Assembly: GCA_021795795.1 (NCBI GenBank)
Contig: JAJYPA010000170.1
Coordinates: forward strand, 1 to 14,397
Direction of reading: 5' to 3'
From: Pseudomonadota bacterium
Lineage (GTDB): Bacteria; Pseudomonadota; Gammaproteobacteria; Halothiobacillales; Halothiobacillaceae
Length of the DNA stretch: 14,397 nt
Position numbers and translations under genes: made by a program. The notes below the pieces were generated by a model, which was not told the DNA's origin, ran no database searches, and saw only the letters and a program-made list of their open reading frames with translations. Shown here one piece after another: positions 1 through 6,131 of this stretch (the first letter of the stretch is position 1; every line of letters begins with the position of its first letter).

Positions 1-9
1 CAGGAAAGG

Positions 10-40
10 TTGGACAACGGCGGGGGGAGTTCCCTATAAT
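10..40 (+). promoter_or_regulatory. Promoter of the tRNA-Arg gene
   Basis: A perfect TATAAT lies at 35-40, nine bases before the first base of the tRNA. The best -35 match is TTGGAC at 10-15, with a long 19-bp spacer. The discriminator between the -10 box and the tRNA is GC-rich, as is usual for stable-RNA promoters under stringent control. The -10 call is strong; the -35 call is weaker because of the spacing. Confidence 0.6.
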
Positions 41-49
41 CTGGCCCAC

Positions 50-126
50 GCGCAGTTAGCTCAGATGGATAGAGCGTCGGCCTCCGAAGCCGAAGGTCAC
101 TGGTTCGACTCCAGTACTGCGCACCA
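50..126 (+). tRNA. tRNA-Arg (anticodon CCG)
   Basis: The cloverleaf can be drawn by eye. The acceptor GCGCAGT (50-56) pairs with ACTGCGC (116-122). The D stem is GCTC/GAGC. The anticodon stem TCGGC/GCCGA encloses the loop CTCCGAA, with CCG at 84-86. The T stem ACTGG/CCAGT encloses TTCGACT. A discriminator A and an encoded CCA follow. It decodes CGG as arginine. The gene is intact and its 3' end faces the integrase gene, as expected for a tRNA used as the attachment site of an integrative element; the inserted element has therefore preserved or restored the tRNA sequence. Confidence 0.97.
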
Positions 127-170
127 ATAAAATCAAATAGTTAGATAATAATTCTCCTCGGCGCTCAGTC

Positions 171-214
171 GATTGTGTCCAGATTGTGTCCAAAATGTGC
201 CCAGATTGTGTCCG
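171..214 (+). repeat. Four tandem 11-bp direct repeats, probable integrase/excisionase arm sites
   Basis: GATTGTGTCCA (171-181) is followed at once by an identical copy (182-192), a diverged copy AAATGTGCCCA (193-203) and GATTGTGTCCG (204-214). A further lone match, TCTGTGTCCA, lies at 262-271. The 11-bp period is close to one helical turn, so bound proteins would line up on one face of the DNA. The position between the tRNA attachment site and the integrase suits arm-type or excisionase sites, or an operator. The repeats are seen directly; the role is inferred. Confidence 0.65.
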
Positions 215-305
215 TGGGTTCCCCCCCCTGGCGGATGGCTCTCCCAAAATGACATTTAGCCTCTGTGTCCAAGTTTTCCACTACCTCCAAAGCAACTACG
301 CCTGA

Positions 306-551
306 TCATCGTTGTTGAAGTTCGTCTTGTTCGTCCGGGATGTATTCGAGTAGGTCGCCGACCCCGCAGCGGAGATAGGCACAAAGTTTGTCAATATTGT
401 CTGTCGTGGTGTTGTAACCACGATGATTGGCAAGTTTCGAAAGAGTAGTTCTATGAATGCCGGTCGCCGCGGCAACCTCCTCAAGGGTAATCCGCCTTCC
501 TGCGCGAAACTCCCTGTCTGCGAGCAACGACTTGAGGTGTATTCGAATCAT
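306..551 (-). CDS. Xre/Cro-type helix-turn-helix regulator
   Basis: An 81-aa protein that is almost entirely a compact HTH domain. Residues about 21-40 (ITLEEVAAATGIHRTTLSKL) form the helix-turn-helix, and the C-terminal half (TDNIDKLCAYLRCGVGDLLEY) is the usual helix pair of Cro/C1-like small repressors. The start ATG (549-551, minus) is preceded by an A/G-rich AAGGGGG stretch that can serve as ribosome binding site. It is transcribed away from the excisionase-integrase operon. It most likely represses that operon from the shared 552-691 region, which contains a perfect palindrome. The family is secure; the target is inferred. Confidence 0.85.
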   Translation of the reverse strand: MIRIHLKSLLADREFRAGRRITLEEVAAATGIHRTTLSKLANHRGYNTTTDNIDKLCAYLRCGVGDLLEYIPDEQDELQQR

Positions 552-567
552 GGGGCCCCCTTAATCA

Positions 568-582
568 CATCCAGAGTGGATG
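568..582 (+). promoter_or_regulatory. Operator-like perfect palindrome
   Basis: CATCCA (568-573) and TGGATG (577-582) form a perfect inverted repeat around GAG. It lies just upstream of the minus-strand HTH regulator and about 45 bp before the -35 box of the divergent int operon. This is a good position for an autoregulatory site of that regulator. A second short palindrome, GGGGCCCC, touches the regulator start at 552-559. Binding is inferred only. Confidence 0.4.
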
Positions 583-625
583 ATGCGCAGAAACTACCAT
601 AGGTGAGCAGGTTCATCAAAAATGC

Positions 626-653
626 TTGACAATGTCTGTTACACGCATAGAAT
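626..653 (+). promoter_or_regulatory. Sigma70-type promoter of the xis-int operon
   Basis: A consensus -35 TTGACA (626-631) and a near-consensus -10 TAGAAT (648-653) are separated by 16 bp. Transcription would start near 660, about 30 bases before the excisionase-like gene start at 692. This is the clearest promoter in the window. Because the downstream genes overlap or abut up to 9416, it may drive the whole operon. Confidence 0.75.
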
Positions 654-691
654 GTAGCTTGCGAGCATCACAAAACGATAGGAGGCATCAA

Positions 692-937
692 ATGAGTTGT
701 TTGACCTATATGACTACGGAAGAGTTGGCCCAGAAAATCAAATATGACTGCCGGACTATCCGGAATCGACTCAAGGATTCTGTGCTTCTTGAAGGAGTCC
801 ATTACATCAGGCCCTTTGGTGGGAGAAAGATTCTCTTTATTTGGGAGAGGATCGAGAAGGATATGGCTGAAATATCTTCTAGATCAGATTTTTCTATTCC
901 TCTTTCTAATGGTGGGGTGTGTCATGGGAAGCATTAA
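692..937 (+). CDS. Excisionase-like small HTH DNA-binding protein
   Basis: An 81-aa protein beginning MSCLTYMTTEELAQKIKYD. I chose ATG 692 because GATAGGAGG ends seven bases before it; a longer reading back to 626 would run into the -35 box. Residues 8-60 (TTEELAQKI..DCRTIRNRLKDSVLLEGVHYIR..GGRKILFIWERI) read like the winged-helix/MerR-like fold of excisionases and phage regulators, including a final strand with a W. Its 3' end overlaps the integrase start (924) by 14 bases, which suggests translational coupling. It is probably the recombination directionality factor. A simple activator is the alternative. Confidence 0.75.
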   Translation: MSCLTYMTTEELAQKIKYDCRTIRNRLKDSVLLEGVHYIRPFGGRKILFIWERIEKDMAEISSRSDFSIPLSNGGVCHGKH

Positions 938-2138
938 AAACCGCCCAGAAAATGGAAAATTATTCTTCGATTTTAGGTACAATGGCATGAGGTGTCGAGA
1001 GCAAACGCTCCTGAAAGATACGCCAACTAATCGCAAGAAGATGCAGAAGGTCCTCGATCGCATCGAAGAAGAGATATCTTTGGGAACCTTTGACTATACG
1101 CGTTATTTTCCGGGCAGCAAGGTATTGGAAAAGCTGAAAGTTGAGCGTGTGCGGTTCCAGCCGTACAAGATCGAGCGTGAGGAAAGTGAGGATACCCCGA
1201 CCTTCGAAGAGTTTGCCAGACAATGGGTCGACGAAATGCGGATTCAATGGCGCAACACGCAGATCAAGACGGTTTCCAACACGCTGAGTAAGTATTTGAT
1301 CCCAACGTTTGGGGAGAAGAGGGTTGGCCTCATCACCAAGAGAGATGTTATGGCGTTTCGGTCGGACCTCGCCAAAGTCCCCGGCCGAAATGGAAAAGCG
1401 CTTTCTGCATCCCGTGTAAACCATATCCTCACACCCTTGCGGATGATCCTCAATGAGGCGGCCAACCGGTACGAGTTTACCTCACCCTATCATGGGATCA
1501 AAAGCCTCAAGGTTCCCCGTACCGACGTGCAGCCATTTTCCTTGGAAGAGGTGGAGGCAATCCTGCGCGCAGTGCGCCCCGACTTTCGCAACTACTACCT
1601 GATTCGTTTTTTCACTGGCCTGCGAACCGGGGAAATCGATGGCTTGCGCTGGGACAAGGTGGATCTACAGCGGCGACAGATACTGGTGCATGAGGCCTTG
1701 GTTGATGGAGAGGTGGTGCCAACCAAGAATGATGGCTCCTTTCGCACGGTGGAAATGTCTCTGCCGGTCTATCAGGCATTCCTGGAGCAGCATCGGGCGA
1801 CCAGGCAGGGGAGTTACGTGTTTTGCACCCGAGATGGCACGCCACTGCGGCATGGCAATGTTACTAAGCGGGTCTGGTATCCGCTCCTGCGTTTTCTTGA
1901 CCTGAAACGCCGGCGCCCCTACCAAACCCGGCACACCGCCGCGACCCTTTGGCTCGCGGCGGGGGAAAGCCCGGAGTGGATCGCCCGACAGATGGGGCAC
2001 AGCACCACGGAAATGCTGTTTCGCATCTACTCGCGCTATGTCCCCAATCTTACCCGGCAGGATGGTTCGGCCATGGAGCGACTCCTGCTCTCTCGTCTCG
2101 CCGGGGTCTCTGCGAGGGAGGAACGCGACCATGATTGA
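924..2138 (+). CDS. Tyrosine recombinase / integrase with DUF3596 arm-binding domain
   Basis: A 404-aa integrase that catalyses site-specific insertion and excision of the element at the tRNA. Residues about 1-65 (KLFFDFRYNGMRCREQTLL...EISLGTFDYTRYFP) are the DUF3596-type arm DNA-binding domain. Residues 93-185 are the SAM-like core-binding domain, and 203-375 the catalytic domain. The catalytic set is visible: R234 (TGLRTGE), K268, Y333-x-x-R336 with H337 (YQTRHT; Tyr replacing the first His occurs in relatives), H359 (MGHST) and nucleophile Y369. I chose ATG 924, with the purine-rich GGTGGGG upstream, because an open frame reaching back to 744 overlaps the excisionase gene. Its stop overlaps the next start (2131). 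Confidence 0.93.
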   Translation: MGSIKNRPENGKLFFDFRYNGMRCREQTLLKDTPTNRKKMQKVLDRIEEEISLGTFDYTRYFPGSKVLEKLKVERVRFQPYKIEREESEDTPTFEEFARQWVDEMRIQWRNTQIKTVSNTLSKYLIPTFGEKRVGLITKRDVMAFRSDLAKVPGRNGKALSASRVNHILTPLRMILNEAANRYEFTSPYHGIKSLKVPRTDVQPFSLEEVEAILRAVRPDFRNYYLIRFFTGLRTGEIDGLRWDKVDLQRRQILVHEALVDGEVVPTKNDGSFRTVEMSLPVYQAFLEQHRATRQGSYVFCTRDGTPLRHGNVTKRVWYPLLRFLDLKRRRPYQTRHTAATLWLAAGESPEWIARQMGHSTTEMLFRIYSRYVPNLTRQDGSAMERLLLSRLAGVSAREERDHD

Positions 2139-2433
2139 ATCTTCGCGGTCAGTATCTGAGATCGTCCCTATAGTCGCCTATTCCGATAGACTTGCTCCAA
2201 GGAACCCGGTGGTGGGGCGCCTAGTGACTGCGCTGTCCTCAGCATTTGCCTTACACGATGCCAGAAGCCTGGCGGCATTGTTGCGGGTGCCGGTCGAACA
2301 GGAGGTCGGTATGGTGCTGCAATGGTGGATATTGCGCTGCTTCCTGGAAATCGACGAGGGGCAGGCCGCCCTCTTGCTGCCCAAGCTGGTGGCGCAGCTC
2401 GACGAAATCCTTGCCGGTCGAGGTGAAGCATGA
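2131..2433 (+). CDS. Unrecognised 100-aa protein in the integrase operon
   Basis: I do not recognise this protein. ATG 2131 overlaps the integrase stop by 8 bases and is preceded by GGGAGGAAC, so translation is coupled. The N-terminal 25 residues look disordered. Residues about 28-95 are rich in Leu/Ala and look all-helical (RLVTALSSAFALHDARSL..., then WWILRCFLEIDEGQAALLLPKL). There is no signal peptide, Cys cluster or clear nucleic-acid motif. Its gene ends in an ATGA overlap with the HD-domain gene, so it probably works with that protein, perhaps as a small helical partner or accessory factor; this is inference from position only. Confidence 0.8.
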   Translation: MIESSRSVSEIVPIVAYSDRLAPRNPVVGRLVTALSSAFALHDARSLAALLRVPVEQEVGMVLQWWILRCFLEIDEGQAALLLPKLVAQLDEILAGRGEA

Positions 2434-3353
2434 ATAAGGAACTATGGCGAGAGGAGTTCGTTCTGCAAAAACTGCGATCAGCGACCAGCCGGTTTGGCCA
2501 GCCCTTCACCGTCTGCGCGCTACAGGATACCTCGGAGCAAGTCTGGACCGCCTACTGGTGGCAGCAATTCCCGCACCCAATACTTTGGCCCGATGGGATC
2601 GAGGTGATTGCTACCGTGCGGGATCGGCGCTTTGGAGATCGTCGGGTTTTGGACGTGACGACGATGGAACTAACCGCACTCTCCGACTCGGTGCCGGGTG
2701 GGACGCTAGACTCAATCCCCTTTCCGCAGTGGTTGCTGCCGCAGACCTCCGCGCCGTGCCTATTACGCGAGCTGTGGGCGCAGATTGGACTGGTGGAAAA
2801 CCCCTGGGTGCGTCTTTTCAATCAGCGCATCCTCCACGACCCCGATATCAGTCTTCGCTGGGTATCGATTCCCGCAAGTCGCGATCATCACCACGCCGAG
2901 TCTGCAGGATTGCTGCGGCACAGCCTCGAGGCGCTGCGCTTGCTTAGCAAGAGCCCGCAAATGTCGCAACTGGAGTGGGATATTGCCCGCACGGCCATCC
3001 TCTGGCACGACGTCGGGAAAATACTCTCTTTTTCGGCGGGGGAACGACGGGGGGTAGAGGGATATCTGGTGCCGCATGAGACGGCCACGTCAGAGATACT
3101 CGCCCCCCATCTGGTATGGTTGCGTCAGCGAGCCCCGGATTTGGTCACGGCCTTGAAACTGCACTGGTACCCGCCTCGCCATGGACGCCCGCTCATGCCC
3201 GGGCAACTATTGGTCGAAGCTTGCGATCGCATGAGTGCTGCATTGGATAGTCGGGAACAGGCTTTCCAGCAGCAGCCAGCATGGCGCCAGTTTGGTCGGT
3301 TGGATGGTTCGGGGCCAGCCTCTCGCTTCTGGCGTCTTCGGGAGGGACCCTGA
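2430..3353 (+). CDS. HD-domain metal-dependent phosphohydrolase-like protein
   Basis: A 307-aa protein with a C-terminal HD domain. Visible metal ligands are H164 (HHHAESAGLLRHSLEAL), the H193-D194 doublet (ILWHDVGK), H216 (PHETAT) and D266 (EACDRM). Residues about 22-80 have strand-rich OB-like character (FTVCALQDTS..., IEVIATVRDRRFGDRRVLDV). The OB-plus-HD order and the HHHxxxxGLLRHSLE motif recall two groups: YhaM-type 3'-5' exonucleases, and the HD part of TraI_2/MobH relaxase proteins of integrative conjugative elements. The substrate is therefore likely a nucleic acid or nucleotide, but that is inference. ATG 2430 overlaps the previous stop (ATGA). The stop TGA is followed directly by an ATG. 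Confidence 0.85.
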   Translation: MNKELWREEFVLQKLRSATSRFGQPFTVCALQDTSEQVWTAYWWQQFPHPILWPDGIEVIATVRDRRFGDRRVLDVTTMELTALSDSVPGGTLDSIPFPQWLLPQTSAPCLLRELWAQIGLVENPWVRLFNQRILHDPDISLRWVSIPASRDHHHAESAGLLRHSLEALRLLSKSPQMSQLEWDIARTAILWHDVGKILSFSAGERRGVEGYLVPHETATSEILAPHLVWLRQRAPDLVTALKLHWYPPRHGRPLMPGQLLVEACDRMSAALDSREQAFQQQPAWRQFGRLDGSGPASRFWRLREGP

Positions 3354-3380
3354 ATGGCGATAGTGGTTTACACATGCTGA
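3354..3380 (+). other. Eight-codon leader with in-frame TGA before protein A
   Basis: ATG 3354 follows the HD-gene stop without a gap (TGAATG) and has GGGAGGGA about 7 bases upstream, an excellent ribosome binding site. Its frame is that of protein A, but after eight codons it meets TGA (3378-3380). The open frame then continues, with TTG at 3384 the nearest usable start and no ribosome binding site of its own. It could be a nonsense mutation, a natural leader with termination-reinitiation, a recoded codon, or a sequence error. Confidence 0.6.
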
Positions 3381-3383
3381 CGG

Positions 3384-6125
3384 TTGCCCAACAATAACCC
3401 AGTCTTCTTCTCATGGGCACGTGAATACGTGGCAGACTCCGGGGCTTCTCCAAAAGCAAATGATGATCGCCAACGCCAAGCTATCCCGGCCGCCTTTGCG
3501 GAATTCCAGAAATTCTATCGAGTGCTGGAAGCCGACGCATCAATAACGACTGCGGATATGCTGGAGATGTTCCGTGATCTGGGGGTGTACGGCCATCTGA
3601 CAGAGATCCAAACCGTCTGCGCGAATCTGCAAGAAATTCTGGATCTGTTGCGGGGGCTTCCCAGTTGGCAGGCATACCTGGAGCCGGTGCAAAAATGGCC
3701 CAGGCTTTTGGATTGGGTTTTGTCCCACGCTGATAGTTTGCCGCAACCACGGTACAGTGTCAGCACGGCCTTTCGGAACCCGCTGGTGCATCTGTGTACC
3801 ACCAGCCATCCGCTTTATGCATTGCTTTGGACCAGTACTGAGCCAGAACAATTACGGGACTTTCGCCTACTCCAAGGCCATGTCGTGCTTTCTCATATGC
3901 GAAAAATAAAAAAACATCCCGACTACGCCTATAACTATCGGGATCAGGAGAGAGCCCCATATACCGAGTTGCTTGAAGGGACCTATCGATGTGGCCTGGC
4001 GCTGCGAGAAATTTCCCTGCCGGGATCGGCGATAACCCCAGAACTGCTACGGCCAGAACGTCCACCGGTCTTGTTTGCCGAACAGTTGTATGCGATATGG
4101 GAAGCCCTGCAAGCGTACCGGAAAATGCGAAAGGATGGGCTTTCAAGTCAGGGGCAAGGGTCGGATGGAGAGGAGGGGATCGACGGAGTTTCCGCGAGCG
4201 ATCCAGAGTTGTTTGATCTTCTGCGTCGGTTGGAGTCTTCCAAAATACACGGTCACTTGCGAAGTTTCTGCTACGATATGGCCGAGGCTTATGAGCTTCG
4301 GAAGCGCGGAATCAGAATTCGAGAACCGGGTAAGCCACGAGAACGTCACACCCTCCATGGCTATCTTCCACTCGTCAGTTTGCAGGGCGACGAGATTGGG
4401 AAGTCGGATGATGATCCAGCGAAACGCCCCATTCGCTGGCAGCTAGGTGGGGAGGCCGCCCATAGTTTGGGGCGGGGCGCGGCTGGTGCGCGCCGCTTCG
4501 AAGAAGAGTTTGATTTGGATAGCGAAGAGAACGTCGGTGACGAATTTCTCGAGGTGGATTCTGACTGTTCGTTGCTATCGCAGAGTATTCCTTCCCTGCA
4601 GTCCCTGGCATTGCGGGGGAAAATGTATGCCGAGGCGTTGCAGAACCAGATCTTCCCCTGGGAGTATGACCTCCTGACCGATAGCGCTTTGCGCTCCCTG
4701 CTCGATCATATGGACAGCGACTTTGCCGAGGAACTCGAAAAATCGGAAGCGAAGCCGTCGATCCGGGCGGAGTGCATCGCCCTGCTGAGCATTCTCCTCT
4801 GGACGGGCTGCGGGCTCAAAGCGGCTCGACAAATCCATACGGTGGAACCCGGACAAAAGCTGGGTCTGCACATGCTTGGTCTGCAGGAAGGGCCAGAGGG
4901 GGCAACTTGGCTCTTGCGGATTCCTCCACCCAGCCACGGGAATGCCGCGCGACTCCAGATTCCCGGATGTGCGGATGTGAGTGAGCAGGTTTTGTTTTTG
5001 CCGGATATTGCTGAGGGCAGCGCATGCTGGCGTCAATTACGCCAGCATTACCCGAGTGACAGTGAGCTCTCGTTTTTTCGACCCGTCACTTATTATCGGA
5101 AGTTGTTGCCACGATATCTGCGTCAAGTGGACCCCAGTGGCTACCTGAGCCTGACGAAAGTGGAGGACTATCTCTGGCGGCGACTGGCCAGCAGCGGAGA
5201 TTTGGCAGAGGCGGATCTGATCGTGGGCAAACAGCATCGTTTGAGTCAGGTGCGGCGTTTCTACACCACGCTCCAAACCGAAAGGTTGGCGCTACGCTAT
5301 CAGTCGGTGGTTTCACAAGTTTTGCAGGACATGGGGCGCGACCAGCCCGCGAGAGCCATTGCCATGACACCCGCCAGCTACATTGGGGCGGTATATCGTC
5401 CGAAGCTTGCCACCGTACGTGATGTCGTGGCGCGTCTGCAGGAGGAGTTGCATAACCTCCAGGGGCAGTGGCAGAACATCGCTGCAGGAGGTTGGGATTC
5501 TGCCAGCAATCGCCTGTGGCGCGAGCATTACAATACCTACACCCTCTATACTTGGGTCTTTTTCTCCTATGGCACTGCGGCCCGGGCGACTTGCGCGCCT
5601 TTTCCGCAAGAGGGATTGGAAGATCTCCAAGAGGGTTTCATCGTCTATTCGGACAAGACGACGCGAGATCGGTCCCATGTCCGCCTTTTGTGGATGCCGG
5701 AAGCGCTCTTGAGCCAGTTGCGTGCGCAAAAGGCTTTTGCTTGGAGCGTAAGTGATACCGGGGCCGCCGGGGAAGAAGCGGTCGAAAAGGGGAGTAATTT
5801 CCTGATGGGGCAACGGGCGGCGCAACCCCTTTGTCCCAAGGTACTTCAGCCGTACCTTGAGGCGTGGTTTGGGCATGCGCTACCCGTAAATAGCCACCGG
5901 CGATTCTGTCGCTCCTATCTTTTGGAGCTGAGCTGCCCGATTGAGGTGGTGGACGCTTTCATGGGCCATTGGTTTACGGGCGAATCGCCCTGGAGCCGCT
6001 TTTCCAGCCAGTCGGCCAGAGACTATGCCCGACAACTCAAGCCGTATTTGACAAAGCTGTTGGCAGAAATTGGGCTGGTCTTTGTTCCGCCGCCGAAGCC
6101 GGCCGATTTGCGCAGAGAGTGTTGA
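3384..6125 (+). CDS. Giant tyrosine-recombinase-like protein A (divergent active site)
   Basis: About 913 aa if read from TTG 3384, far longer than a usual 300-400 aa tyrosine recombinase. The C-terminal 200 residues carry a recombinase-like catalytic fold: R734 (SYGTAARAT), K758 (IVYSDKTTRDR), R839/R840 in NSHRRFCRSYLLEL, and H861 in FMGHWFTGESPWSRFSS. At the nucleophile position I see F873, with Y881 further on. A second box-I-like stretch (LLWTGCGLKAARQI, 471-484) suggests an additional recombinase-like fold mid-protein, with Lys for Arg. Residues 1-440 are helical and unrecognised, with an acidic linker (375-396). The start is unsure: the well-placed ATG at 3354 meets an in-frame TGA at 3378. 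It lies 6 bases before protein B. Confidence 0.8.
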   Translation: MPNNNPVFFSWAREYVADSGASPKANDDRQRQAIPAAFAEFQKFYRVLEADASITTADMLEMFRDLGVYGHLTEIQTVCANLQEILDLLRGLPSWQAYLEPVQKWPRLLDWVLSHADSLPQPRYSVSTAFRNPLVHLCTTSHPLYALLWTSTEPEQLRDFRLLQGHVVLSHMRKIKKHPDYAYNYRDQERAPYTELLEGTYRCGLALREISLPGSAITPELLRPERPPVLFAEQLYAIWEALQAYRKMRKDGLSSQGQGSDGEEGIDGVSASDPELFDLLRRLESSKIHGHLRSFCYDMAEAYELRKRGIRIREPGKPRERHTLHGYLPLVSLQGDEIGKSDDDPAKRPIRWQLGGEAAHSLGRGAAGARRFEEEFDLDSEENVGDEFLEVDSDCSLLSQSIPSLQSLALRGKMYAEALQNQIFPWEYDLLTDSALRSLLDHMDSDFAEELEKSEAKPSIRAECIALLSILLWTGCGLKAARQIHTVEPGQKLGLHMLGLQEGPEGATWLLRIPPPSHGNAARLQIPGCADVSEQVLFLPDIAEGSACWRQLRQHYPSDSELSFFRPVTYYRKLLPRYLRQVDPSGYLSLTKVEDYLWRRLASSGDLAEADLIVGKQHRLSQVRRFYTTLQTERLALRYQSVVSQVLQDMGRDQPARAIAMTPASYIGAVYRPKLATVRDVVARLQEELHNLQGQWQNIAAGGWDSASNRLWREHYNTYTLYTWVFFSYGTAARATCAPFPQEGLEDLQEGFIVYSDKTTRDRSHVRLLWMPEALLSQLRAQKAFAWSVSDTGAAGEEAVEKGSNFLMGQRAAQPLCPKVLQPYLEAWFGHALPVNSHRRFCRSYLLELSCPIEVVDAFMGHWFTGESPWSRFSSQSARDYARQLKPYLTKLLAEIGLVFVPPPKPADLRREC

Positions 6126-6131
6126 TCTGGG

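Noticed and set aside
171..214. CRISPR-like array
   Set aside because: The units are 11 bp and contiguous, without spacers.
744..923. Longer start for the integrase
   Set aside because: This part overlaps the excisionase-like gene in another frame, and the DUF3596 domain starts right after ATG 924.
960..1424. 154-aa minus-strand open frame inside the integrase
   Set aside because: Antisense shadow of a gene with a full catalytic motif.
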